Positions 11,339-22,300 of a stretch of 64,000 bases of DNA are shown here, one piece after another (position 1 is the stretch's first letter; each line of letters opens with the position of its first letter). The DNA is from Xiphydria camelus (lineage: Eukaryota; Arthropoda; Insecta; Hymenoptera; Xiphydriidae): NCBI GenBank assembly GCA_963678675.1, contig OY783192.1, forward strand, positions 15,422,424-15,486,423, written 5' to 3'. Below the pieces are notes generated by a model. It did not search any database, was not told the origin of the DNA, and saw only the letters and a program-made list of their open reading frames with translations. Position numbers and translations under genes: made by a program.

Positions 11339-11878
11339 GTTTCTCACAAGAAAGTGTCTAATCTGACAGCTGAGAACAAGTAATTCATTAATTACAAAGA
11401 TTTATTAAAAAACCCCGATTCTTTCAATATATATTTTGAAACCACAAAAGATCGTCGCTCTACGTGCTTGACGAGTTTTGAACTGAACTCGGCTGGGCTC
11501 CACTCAGCTGCTTGACCTCAACGATGGTACCTATCACACATATACAAATACTAACCAATCAACGTCGTTCTATTTCTCTTTTTAAAATACCCGCGTTTAC
11601 GATTTCCATTGTGTAGACCAATAGGATATACGACCTGGGATAACTTTATGTTGGAATGTGAAAAGTCAACGGCATTGGTTGTCTATGCCCGTGCGCACGC
11701 ATGCTTCGTTAATTTTGCCTCAAAGGACGCCACTACCACAATCAAAATGCAGAAGAAAGGTTCATGCGGGCACGTGATGTACGTGTTATGCCGGTTAGCA
11801 AAAAGTGTTTCGACGTATGATTTTCTTTTAAGTTTTGAATTTTGCGAGTATTTACATTGAGTGTATTGAATTATTAAA
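11339..11878. promoter_or_regulatory. Shared upstream region of two divergent element genes
   Basis: The 540 bases between the BEN-gene start (11338, minus) and the transposase start (11879, plus) have no supported gene and are the only place for both promoters. No TATA box was assigned with confidence. The divergent arrangement is seen directly; the promoter function is inferred. Confidence 0.4.
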
Positions 11879-12084
11879 ATGTTACTTTACTTCAAATTCA
11901 CCAAAAAGTGTCCCCAGTACCCATCAGCAAACTTGACCGCTATTCTGTCCTCGGACATTGTGCTGAATTTCAAGAAAAATAATCCACCAAACACAAAATA
12001 CAAAGTAGTTTGTGGCTGTAAAGATAAAAAATGCACAGGAACCGTTGGTCTAGCTGCAAGTAAGTTTTATTATTATTCTATTGA

Positions 12085-12450
12085 TTAATAATTGAAATAA
12101 TGTGTGCGGTAAAAAGTGCCGTAAAAAAGAAAAAAGTGAATTACTGCGAGCACGTGCATGGTGCCCATATATTTTTTGTCACTCAGTGTCAAATACTCGG
12201 TTTCATGGGCGTCCTCGACGCATGTGAAATCATCTTTCACACACCAATTCGTGAAAAGTTGCGCAGTGCGTGAAATAACCTGCGCAGTGCGTGAAATCGT
12301 CAACCTCGGATTTAACACTTAGTGACAAAAAATAGAATTCGTTATTCGGTTGTTTCGCGCCGTTTTAACGAGTGTGATTGCCGTACTCGCTTCGCTCGTG
12401 CGGCAAACTTCACACTCGTTAAAAACAGCGCTTCACGCCCTCATAACGAA
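12085..12450. repeat. Inverted repeats in transposase intron 1
   Basis: Two imperfect hairpins: 12173-12200 pairs with 12303-12330 (TTTTTGTCACT and its complement), and 12366-12393 pairs with 12397-12425 (TTTTAACGAGTGTGA and its complement). This looks like one or two small foldback insertions inside the first intron. Confidence 0.6.
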
Positions 12451-14050
12451 AATAACTATCATTTAATTTCAAATCAGTTTTATGCATTTCCAAAAAAAAA
12501 CAATAACTATTAGAAGTGGAATAAGAAAGTTTTTATTTTTAAAACCCTTTATTGAGTCACAAGGGAAGTAGGTATACATTTTATGTTATAATATTTCACT
12601 TTTATTGTAATAAATAAAGCTAATTATGAGGAAATACTTAACGTTTCATTAGATTCCGAGGAAGAGCTTAAAAAGCTAACGACGACTACAAGGCTGAAAT
12701 GGCCTCCAAATAAAGTTTTGCAAAGTGCTGCTTCCGACACTTCTTCGAGTGAAGATGCTATAAAAAGTAGCAAGGAAACTGCAGTATTAAAAGCAAAAAA
12801 AGTAAATATAAATTAAACGTACCTTTTCACTTTAATTATATATTTTTATTATTCTCTAAAAAAATTTTTTATGACACTAATATAAGCTTAGGAGCTACAT
12901 TTTCTGTTGATTATTTTCAAAGTTGAAAATTTTCATGTTACTTAATGTACACAGGAACGTGAAGCAAAAATGAGTCGATTAAGTGTGAAACTGTCCAAAT
13001 TAAGTGACAGTAAAGCTGTAAGTTGTCAATAATTAAGTACTATTCTCTAGCTCTATTTCATATATATTTTAATATTTTAGTTAAAATGTATACATTTTCA
13101 ACAGAAGGCTCCCAGTGTTTTAAAACAAATAACTGCAGTTTCAAAGTCGTCAACAAAACGAGACAATACAGTGAAAAGCACAAGTAGTCCTACTAGCAAT
13201 AAAATACAACCTGCAGTGTTAAAAATTGGACAAATTCAGGTATTTTTAAATATTAAACAATAAGAAATTAGTTTTAGCACAATTAAATAATTAAGTAGAA
13301 TTTTCTTTTTAATATTAACAATGGTGCTTTTTTCTAATATAATTTTTAATTGACATTTTTTCATATATCAATACATTCTTTACCTCTATATAATATTTTT
13401 ATATTTTCTTTGAAAATTTATTTCTTCAAACAGAATGCTTCCAACGCCTCAGAATCAATAGATCCCGGTACAAAGAAATCGCCGACAATCAAATCGTCAG
13501 TATTAGCCCTTTCAAATTCTGCTGATTATAAAAAATATTTATTTATCATTTCCAGTTAGTTATTGCTTTTGTAAAAAAAAACGGGAACTTTTTGAAAACA
13601 TTATATCGCTAATACAGTTTTGTATATGAATCGAGACTAGAGTAAATTTTGATATTTCAAGTACAATATGAGCGTTTTTTAAGCCTTTTATGTGTGCTAT
13701 ATATAAATAGAAAATGTTCGTGATTGTACATTCCCGCCTTCATTTTCATTTCATTTTATATTTTTATTTTATTTTTAGGGATAGAAAAGAAAACCTCCAT
13801 CAACAAGAATTATAGTCAATTAGATGTCGATCAACTTTTTATGGATGAAAATACTGCTGATTCTGAAGATTCTTTTTCTTCTTTGATCAATGTTTCCAAC
13901 GAGAATTTTTCTGGAGACAATTCATCTGACGAAGATACTAATAACGAGAGAATTCCTGGAGTCTACTTTTCATCAAGATTTGATCACGATAAAGATCCAA
14001 ACCTTCTCGGTGAATCAGTAGAAAATAGTGAGACCAATTCTTTTGACGTA

Positions 14051-14263
14051 CACCCGTGCTCACGAAATCTGTCGCTGGTGACTTTTTTTAAACCTTATTT
14101 TTAAACGTACTAACCAGTGAACAATTAATTCTCATGCCCTCATTAGCTACGGTGACGTCTACTCTCGTTAATGAAAGCACGAGGATTGATTAATCATTGG
14201 TTAGTACGTTTAAAAATAACATTTAAAAAAAGTCACCAGCAACAGATTCCGTGAGCCCGGGTG
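14051..14263. mobile_element. 213-bp MITE inside the transposase coding frame (copy 1)
   Basis: Terminal inverted repeats of about 42 bases start CACCCG and end CGGGTG; a second inner inverted block carries TTTAAACGTACTAACCA. TA flanks both ends (14049-14050, 14264-14265). Deleting the unit with one TA joins the upstream frame to the downstream frame as D-V-P-K-M without a shift, which confirms both the borders and a TA duplication. A sister copy lies at 48813-49024. Confidence 0.9.
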
Positions 14264-16494
14264 TACCTAAGATGAAAGAGTATTTACTAGATGACAATAG
14301 AATTATGTTTTCCGAAGCAGGAATAAAAGTATCAGAAGTTATTCTAATGATCCTCGGATTTAGTTTAAGATTTTCGCTTAGCTATAAAGGTCGTCGAGAG
14401 TTGATAAATATGGTAAAAGTTTTAGCTGGGCCAAACTTTAAAACTTGGACAATCAGCGATTATTATCTCTCAAATATTTTTGATCCACCAAATGAGGTAA
14501 TTCAATATTATTTTTATTGTTCAATTTGTTTTTTACCTTTAGAGGCATGTACTTCGAAAAAAAGTTTCAAAAAACATGAGAAAATTTGCGAAAAATGTAA
14601 AAAGCATTATCTCGTGTCAATGAACTCTCCGAATTACTTCATTTCCATTGATATTACGTATCAACTAAGAACCTTTTTAAATATAGATCTCATACGAAAC
14701 GGGTTGTTCGAAAATCTAGAAAAACTAAAATCAGGGCCTCTCAACATGAGAGAAATATTACTGATGTTAACGATGGTGAACTGTACAAGCAGTTAATTTC
14801 TTTAGGAAACTATGTAAATAATTCATTAATATTAACTTGTACATTTAACACAGATGGAGCTGCACTGTTTAATAGTTCTAAAAGAAGTTTTTGGCCAATT
14901 CTTATTATTATAAAATGAATTGCCTCCACATTTACGGTTCAAATTTGTAATTCTAGCAGGTCTATAGATTGGCACAAAAGAACCGACACCTGCGTTAATG
15001 AACATGTATCTTCGACCTTTCGTTGACCAACTTAAAGTTTTAAGCACAGAAGGATTTAAGTGAATAAATGAGGAAGGCAAGATTATGAAAATTATTTTGA
15101 AACCTCTATTATGTAGCGTGGATACTGTAGCACAACCTATTATACAGAATCGTGTTCTATTTAATGGCCATTATGGCTGTTCATGGTGTTATAGTTTTGG
15201 TGACTATGTCGGAGGTTCAATGCGGTATCTTTTAAAAGAAACAGACCCACCAATTAGGACTCATGAATCGCATTTTAATGATATGGAAGCTGTAATGAAA
15301 ATTGCTAAAGCTCAGGAGACGAGGGAAGCAAAAACTACAAAATCCATTAATGGCGTAAAAGGTTATTCGGTGTTATCCGAATTGGAGTCACTGGATATAG
15401 TGTGGAGCTTTGTAAGGGATTATCTTCATGCCGATTTACTTGGGATAGTTGTTCATTTATGGAATATCTGGACAAATTCGAAAAGTCCAATTCACATTAC
15501 AAAGTCGCAGTTAACTGAAATTAATAAACGACTATTGAAAATGACTCCACCAAACGAAATTCATCGTTTAGTAAGACCATTAATGTACAAGTGTAAATGG
15601 AAAGCTTCCGAATGGCGATCTTGGTTGTTATTCTATGCTATACCTTGTATTAATGGGATTTTGAACGAATGTGCTGTCAAGCATTTTGCTTTGCTGTCCA
15701 ACAGCATATTTACTTTATTGCAAAGAAACATATCTCAAATAGAATTAGATCAATGTGAAAGAGATTTGTTGAATTTCATCGGCCTTTTTGAAATTGTATA
15801 CGGCGAAGACAATGTTACATTTAATGTGCATAGCCTAACGCACTTAATTCAACACATTAAACTCAGCGGTCCACAATGGGCCACATCAACATTTCCCTTT
15901 GAAAACGCAATATATTACTTAAAAGAGTATGCGCATGGTCCAAAAGGTGTATATGAGCAAATGGCAAAGAAATCCTTACAAGCTAGCGTCTTCAAAAGTA
16001 TTATACAAGAGTCAAAAGAAATATCTTCTTGCTTTAATTATTGTGAGTCATTATTTACTAGAAACAAAACAGTGAACTTTTGCCGCAGTAACTCTAATGA
16101 TGTCGTGCTTTTAGGCAAAGGCACAGTGGATTCTAAGTACTCTCTGCTTTTGAAAACTAATAAAGCTGTAACTTTTGACCGATGCATATTTCGCCACATG
16201 GTTGTACATAGTCTGCAATATAGCCGTCCGAAAAAATCAGATAATACTGTATTCCGTCTGTGTAGTGGAGAATTTATTCAAATTCTGAACTTAATTTACC
16301 TTGATGAAAAAACCTGGGTAGAAGTTCAATACTTTGAAGTCGATGAATTACTTATCACTTGTACAGATGCAGATCCAACGTGTTCAAAATGTAAATTAAG
16401 CAATTTTACTTCGAAGAACTTAGTCAAAGTAAAAACAAAACACGATGTAAAACTCTTACCAATTACCAATATAAGCAAAAAATGTATGTCATGA

Positions 16495-16779
16495 ATGTAG
16501 ATAGTGAAATGTTTATATCAACATTACCAAACACAATTGAAATACAATAACAAAACAATGTTAAATATATATATGTCAATTATAACAAAACCTTCTTTTT
16601 CAATTATATAAATGCTAACGAATTTCAAATAACGTTCTACATAAAAATAAATTTTGGTCCCGCGTTTCAAACAACTTCCAGGCGAAAAAGGCTGAATTTC
16701 TAATTCGATTTTTATACTTACCTGACATAAGTGGACAAACTCCAAATTCCACTTTACACTCAAATTAAAATAATTTTTT
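16495..16779. other. 3' flank of transposase, no gene seen
   Basis: AT-rich, no supported coding frame. It precedes the tandem array and presumably contains the transposase 3' untranslated region. Confidence 0.4.
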
Positions 16780-17530
16780 AATTCGTATAAGTTCCGGACT
16801 GAATCGGACAGATTCCGGATTCAAGATAATTCTCAGACAAAATCCAGACAAAAACGGATAAATTCCAGATTCTACTTTACAAATAAATTCAACAATTTTT
16901 TTAAATCGTATAAGTTCCAGACGGAGTCGGACTGATTCCGGATTCTAAATAATTCTCAGACAAAATCTGGATAAAAACGGATAAATTCCAGATTCCACTT
17001 TACAAATAAATTCAACAGATTTTTTAAATCGTATAAGTTCCAGACGGAGTCGGACTGATTCTGGATTCTAAATAATTCTCAGACAAAATCTGGACAAAAA
17101 CGGATAAATTCCAGATTCCACTTTACAAATAAATTCAACAGATTTTCAAAATCGTATAAGTTCCAGACGGAGTCGGACTGATTCCGGATTCTAAATAATT
17201 CTCAGACAAAATCTGGACAAAAACGGATAAATTCCAGATTCCACTTTACAAATAAATTCAACAGATTTTCTAAATCGTATAAGTTCCAGACGGAGTCGGA
17301 CTGATTCCGGATTCTAAATAATTCTCAGACAAAATCTGGACAAAAACGGATAAATTCCAGATTCCACTTTACAAATAAATTCAACAGATTTTTTAAATCG
17401 TATAAGTTCCAGACGGAGTCGGACAGATTCCGGATTCAAGATAATTCTCAGACAAAATTCGGACAAAAACGGATAAATTCCAGATTCCACTTTACAAATA
17501 CATTGAACTGATTTTTTAACTCGTTTAAGT
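16780..17530. repeat. 123-bp subterminal tandem array
   Basis: The word ACGGAGTCGG recurs at 16921, 17044, 17167, 17290 and 17413, a strict 123-base period, with partial, diverged units at both ends. Each unit contains CAGATTCCACTTTAC, AACGGATAAATTCCAG and GATTCCGGATTC-like words. It lies just inside the right terminal repeat and is the counterpart of the left TCCGGAT-rich zone. Confidence 0.9.
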
Positions 17531-17812
17531 TCCAGACTGAAGCGGACTATTTTCGGGTTGAAGTTTATGCTCATACAAATTTCGGACAGAAACGGATGAA
17601 TTCCAGATTTATCTGTAGATGAAAATAATTTCTGATTCTTTATTTCGTATAAATTCCAGACAATTGCGGATTTATTTCAGATCAGATTGTGTTTCCGGAC
17701 AGAAATTGGATGAAATCGGACAAACTTCGGAAAGATTCCGTCTAAATTCCGGATCACTTCGGATTAATTTATCCGAAACTAATCCGGAAGTGATCCGAAA
17801 TTTTAAGCAGGG
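17531..17812. repeat. Right terminal region of the 11 kb element
   Basis: More degenerate CGGA-rich words lead to the right terminal inverted repeat (ATCCGAAATTTTAAG then CAGGG) ending at 17812. Confidence 0.8.
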
Positions 17813-18060
17813 TACAATTTATTATAGTTTAAGGGTGTCTGGCAGGTGGTTGGAACCGTACTAAGTATCTAGCAATGGACGACATGATTTCTAATATTAT
17901 TCCGAATAAAATATATAAAAACTGAGCTTTATACTTTAACGAAATTGAGGTCCATTTTTTTTTACACCTTTGCCACCTGTTACCTGCCAAAGTTACCATG
18001 ATCCAAACTTCATAGTCGGAGATCGGTCTTACCTCTATTGGGGACATACACTGAGAAACT
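17813..18060. repeat. Host repeat, right part
   Basis: Continuation of the repeat interrupted at 6745. It matches 18551-18800 closely (GGGTGTCTGGCAGG, GAGCTTTATACTTTAACG and others). Confidence 0.85.
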
Positions 18061-18378
18061 TTCAGCCTTTATAAAATAACGAAGGTCTAGCTGTCGCTGG
18101 CTCTTGGGCTTGAAAATCATTAAATATTTCTTTAAATCCAGTAATCATATCAAAACATTATTGATTAAGTTATTAAATTTTTGTTGCATTGATTTATTGA
18201 CATAAAAATTCTACTGAATCATTTTTTGAAAATTTATTTTTTAGTCATAAATAATTCTATATAATTAAATTTTCCCATAAATCCAAAAAACACTGTTGAA
18301 CATATGATACTGAGTAAATGAAAGATGCGCAACAAAAGATCGCAATAGACCGAATTCACTATTTCACTCGCACCCGCT
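18061..18378. other. AT-rich spacer
   Basis: No gene supported. It separates the two copies of the host repeat. Confidence 0.4.
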
Positions 18379-18850
18379 TGTATATATATAGTGCTTCGCG
18401 CTCGCACCTATACTATACTACGGCAGACTCAATGTGTCTGGCAAGATGTAGGAACCATCGAAACTGTCTGGCTACTTAGGAAACATCTTTTGATAGTTCC
18501 CCAAATAACATATATAAAATTTAGCTTTTATACTATGACGAAAGTTTAATTACAATTTATTATAGTTTAAGGGTGTCTGGCAGGGGGTTGGAACCATACT
18601 AAGTGTCTGGCAATGGACGACGTGATTTCTAATATTATTCCGATTAAAATATATAAGAACTGAGCTTTATACTTTAACGAAAGTGAGGTCCATTTTTTTA
18701 CACCTTTGCCACCTGTTACCTGCCAAAGCCACCATGATCCAAACTTCATATTCGGGGATCGTTCTTACCTCTATTAGGGACATACACTGAGAAACTTTCA
18801 GCCTTTATAAAATAACGAAGGTCTGGCTGTCGCTGGCTCTCGGCCTATAA
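18379..18850. repeat. Second copy of the host repeat: empty site of the 11 kb element
   Basis: Contains in one piece what flanks the 11 kb element in two pieces. At 18541-18560 it reads AAAGTTTAATTACAATTTAT where the filled copy reads ..AATTA, element, TACAATTT.., so the pre-insertion sequence is preserved with one TA (18551-18552). Confidence 0.9.
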
Positions 18851-20060
18851 CGTAGTGCCTCTCCGAAGGCCGATTCGCACGCATGCCCGAAGGGACCGAT
18901 TGCACCCTTTTTGTGACGCGGAGCGATTCTCCACGTCACTAAACTTAAACATCATTCTGCACGGAAGTACGCACTAAGGGGTTTTCGGGGTCACTCATTG
19001 CGAGTCTGATGTCAGGTGTAAGAATTTCAAAATGGCCTATCCAAAATGGCGGACGAAAACTTAAACGATATGCACAAGCATGAAAGTTGGCACTAAAGGG
19101 TTTTCCGGGTCACTGATTGTAAACTTGATATCAGATGTAGGAAATTTAAAATGGCCGATCCAAAATGACGGATCCAACATGGCGAATTAAAAATTAAATG
19201 ACATGAATCTGCATGGAAGTAGACACTAAGGGCCGATTCCACCAACTCTGATTAAATGCTTGATTACCTAATCACGATTATATTTAATCAGCGTTCTAAT
19301 CATGATTAACTGCACAATTCGTTCCACCATGAATTTTTAACCCCCGATTATCTAATCATATACCCTCTTCGCAATAAGTTTTGGTTTTGTTGTAACGGTG
19401 ATTCTGATTGGTTCATCAACGGAACTTATAATGGAGTAGGAGGAAAACCTGACGTGCGCTCGTGACGTGATCAACTGACGCGCTGCAAGCCGAGCTCAGT
19501 GAGCTGCCGAAATCTCCAACAGAATTTAAAAAGGAACCAGTTGCATAATAGCGGAGAGCAAGCAGGAGTTGTACTCTGGGTGCAATAGTGTGGTTTCTGA
19601 AATGTGCACTCCCTTTATTTAGTAAAGATACAGAAAATTCTACGCGATTTTTAACGTAATATGATAATGTTGCGATATTTTAAAATAGATTATATATTAT
19701 TTAAGAAGTAATTTATCTTTCTCTGTAGCGTGTTGAAAATTATGTACAATTTCCAGAAGCAAAGCTTCAACACTGTCTTTCGATAATCGAAAACGCGCAA
19801 TAAAATCGAAATCATCCAAAGTTTGGAAATAATTAATTCGTTCCTTAATTAAATGTGGCCTTCTATCAATTTCGATACCATTTTCATCATCAGATGATGA
19901 TAAAATATCGTCGTAAAATAAATTCATGTTCATTGCGAGTCTGGTGTCAGATGTAAGAAATTCAAAATGGCGGATCCAACATGGCGGACGAAAATTTAAA
20001 AAATATGAAGCTGCACTAAGGGGTTTTTCGTGTAACTGATTTGGAATATGATGGCAGATG
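18851..20060. repeat. AAAATGGCGGA-type repeats, interrupted
   Basis: The phrase GGGTTTT..GGGTCACT..ATTGCGAGTCTG.GTCAG.TGTAAG then AAAATGGC recurs near 18978, 19098 and 19935, each followed by AAATGGCGGAC-like words. No coding. The Harbinger fragment at 19230-19933 interrupts one unit. Confidence 0.6.
19230..19933 (-). mobile_element. PIF/Harbinger fragment
   Basis: The left end starts GGGCCGATTCCACCA after TAA, a Harbinger-type terminus and 3-bp target. Inside, minus frame 19697-19933 encodes a 78-residue N-terminal piece with DDFDFIARFRLSKDSVEALL, the helix found at the start of PIF/Harbinger transposases. No DDE domain and no right terminus are seen, so the copy is truncated; the host repeat resumes at about 19934. 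Confidence 0.65.
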
Positions 20061-20732
20061 TAAGGAATTCCAAATGAAGGTCATGGTCAAGGTCAAATCC
20101 AATATTACCATTGTATAGTCACGGAAAAATCCTAAACCCACTATCGAAAAGAGTTTTTCTAGGACCCATAGCTTTCATGGTACGAAGCCGAACTGTACTT
20201 GACCTCAATTTGACCTTCGCTGACCATAAAGGTCACATGAAAAAAATGGCACGTGTCGAGTAGATGCGGCAACGTCGCGTCAGTAGAGTGGTTTTATTTG
20301 ACATTTCAGATGAAATTTTACGTTTTTTATTCGCTACAATGACATTTTCACGCCACTCAGTCTTTCTTTTCCTCTCAAATTTTCCCTTATGTCGTGGCTG
20401 ACTGGCCATGGTGAAACTATATTTGAGAAGTCTAGTTGCAAAACCGGCAATTTCCACTTTTTGGCGAAATTGAGTTATTGGCGGGAATGTGTTCCTTATT
20501 GTAATTATAATCAACTTGCAGAGTCATTTGGCTGCAAATTCGGCTCAATTATACTTAATCATAATGAGGTTAAAATTTCGGTTTAGTTGCAAAAACGGCA
20601 ATCTCCATTTCGACCTATAGGAACAGACGTGGCTCTGAATCAGAAGTCATATGTTTCTGTCATTTTGTAGACTTGCACTACGTGCAACAGTAATAACAAT
20701 CCTTTCAACAGTCGTCCATTACAACAAACAAT
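20061..20732. repeat. Helentron-derivative fragment and low-copy repeats
   Basis: 20061-20240 carries GGTCATGGTCAAGGTCAAATCC and TTGACCT..GCTGACCATAAAGGTCAC, the internal words of the non-autonomous Helentron family seen at 35.5, 43.9 and 51.8 kb. From 20428 the phrase TTGCAAAACCGGCAATTTCC occurs, again at 20586 and in variant form at 26909 and 26940. A minus frame (20233-20514, MASQPRHKGKFERK) is open but unrecognised. Confidence 0.45.
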
Positions 20733-21883
20733 ATGGATAGTGAAGGGGAGCAAGTGTCTCCTAGTAAAGCAAGGAAGAGAAAGAGGAGGCCAGACCTATG
20801 GAAAAGAAACGTCGATAAGAAAAAGAGGTTAGTATCTACCTATGTTTTTGGTTTATGGGATCATGTTCGATTATACCGACAAGACTAATGTAAATATCAC
20901 AATGTATACCGCATTAATACTTATTCCTATTAGATGCACGCCACCAGCTCCTCCGGGGTTTCCTACATGTGGACATTGTACCAAGTCGTATCGGTGTTCA
21001 ACTCTCAGAATGGCCGAAATCGCTGATTTTCACAAGGAATTTTACACGTCGCGGGATAAGCCTATGCAAGATGCATTCCTACTTAGGTACTGTATCAGCT
21101 TGCCTACAAAGAGAAAGCGCCTAAAAAATGACTTCCACTCAGCAAAGCGATCCACTATAGAGTGTTATGTCAGAAATAGGAAAAACCGCCTTGTCCCTGT
21201 TTGCCAAGCATCATTCTTAAAGATCTTACACATTACTAAAAACACCGACTCCAATTTGTGAACAAAAACTACGCTGAAACTGGAATATCGCCACGTGAAA
21301 GAAGGGGTGGAGATCGCACCGGTCTCAAATTTAGAGCAAGGAAAGAATCGGTGGTAAACCCCTCCCCCGGTGGGGATAAATCCCTCTGGCGCTAAACTCC
21401 TAGCAATCCCTGTCGTGTGAGTTGGAGAGAGGGAACAGTCAATCGCGCGCGGTCGCTTCATGTGTTAGTGACTGACGTCACAGAAATGGCCCCCCACTCT
21501 CATTCAGCCAGGCTCGTACCCGTGTGGAAATGTTCATTGGGCCCCAATTGGGGCCCAATTGGGCTGCCCAATTACTAGTTGGGCGCCAATTGGGCAGCCC
21601 AATCAGTGCCCAATTGGGCTTTCGTTGGGCTTGTAACGCTCCGCCCAACCTATACCCATTTTGGGCCGCCCAATTGGGCCCCAATTGGGCAACCCTATTT
21701 ATGCCCAATCAACCTGAAATGTTACTTTTAATGAATAATAAGATTAATAATAATTAATAAGATTTTATATTTTCTCATAAAATGTACAAAAGTAAAATAT
21801 AAACGTATTCAAGCGGAACAATGATTGATACAAATCATACGCGCGGGTTTCCTTAGTTTTTCATAGTTTCCTTAGTTATTCCA

Positions 21884-22215
21884 TTGCATCTCCTATTTTT
21901 CTGCCACGGCTTGTTGATGGAGAAGAAAAACCATTGACTCGTCCCGTGCTCGCATGACGCTGAAAACAAAAAATAGAATATCCACAAAGATATATGTCCT
22001 TCATAGACAATCAAAGTGAGGTTAGAATGGTCAGATAGAAAGTAACTTATCTGATGGCAATTCTTCTGAGATGCTGCCGTCTCCTTTCCTGCTCTTTATG
22101 TACAGGCATCCAGAGAAAAGTGGCACTGCATCCGTTCACTATCACGATTCACGATTATTAAAAAAAAATACAAACGATTAGCAAACTACACGGAGCGTCT
22201 GTCACATTCACCACT
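21884..22215. repeat. Repeat shared with 62,120-62,445
   Basis: CATTGCATCTCCTATTTTTC through GAGCGTCTGTCACATTCACC matches the later region over about 320 bases. No coding. Confidence 0.75.
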
Positions 22216-22222
22216 ATTCGCC

Positions 22223-22300
22223 AGGGCCGTTCCGAAAAAAGAGGACGTTTTCAGCCTCTCTCCAGGGCCGTACTCTTTTCCCGGGACGGCCCTTGCGAAT
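22223..22300. repeat. Short inverted repeat AGGGCCGT..ACGGCCCT
   Basis: Arms of about 21 bases (AGGGCCGTTCCGAAAAAAGAG and an imperfect complement ending CGGGACGGCCCTT) form a compact hairpin, probably a tiny MITE. Confidence 0.5.

Larger units (their letters stand above)
11879..16494 (+). pseudogene. CACTA/tnp2-like transposase, multi-exon, decayed
   Basis: Splice-consistent exons are 11879-12059, 12653-12801, 12955-13017, 13105-13239 and 13434-about 13510, then a long coding region from about 13779. The N terminus has a Cys-rich segment (VVCGCKDKKCTG). The core has the family signature TFNTDGAALFNSSKRSFWPI with the catalytic-type Asp (near 14860), then GHYGCSWCYSFGD, HADLLGIVVHLWN, FNVHSLTHLIQHIKLSGPQW and FENAIYYLKEYAHG, matching the tnp2/DUF4218-like transposases annotated across insects. 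Decay: a MITE at 14051-14263 splits the frame, frameshifts lie near 14755 and 14920, a TAG stands for an expected Trp near 14965 and a TGA lies near 15060. The final 469 codons (15085-16494) are open. By family it would cut and paste DNA bearing the terminal repeats; this copy cannot. Confidence 0.75.
6746..17812. mobile_element. 11 kb CACTA-like DNA transposon with BEN-domain second gene
   Basis: Terminal inverted repeats are identical over 20 bases, starting CCCTGCTTAAAATTT at 6746 and ending with its complement at 17812. TA flanks both ends (6744-6745, 17813-17814). The uninterrupted sequence is present at 18541-18560, giving a readable empty site with a single TA. The right subterminal region is a 123-bp tandem array and the left is packed with TCCGGAT-type words in both orientations, as in CACTA/EnSpm elements. 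Two divergent genes lie inside: a tnp2-like transposase (plus) and a BEN-domain protein (minus). Two MITEs and one solo LTR have landed inside it. The CCCTG end and TA duplication differ from canonical CACTA ends with 3-bp duplications, so the superfamily assignment rests on the transposase. Confidence 0.85.

Noticed and set aside
16780..17530. Regular repeats considered as a CRISPR array
   Set aside because: The units are contiguous 123-bp copies without unique spacers, in an insect transposon end.
20233..20514. Minus-strand frame MASQPRHKGKFERK as a gene
   Set aside because: Basic, short and without a recognised domain; it overlaps repeat words shared with other loci.
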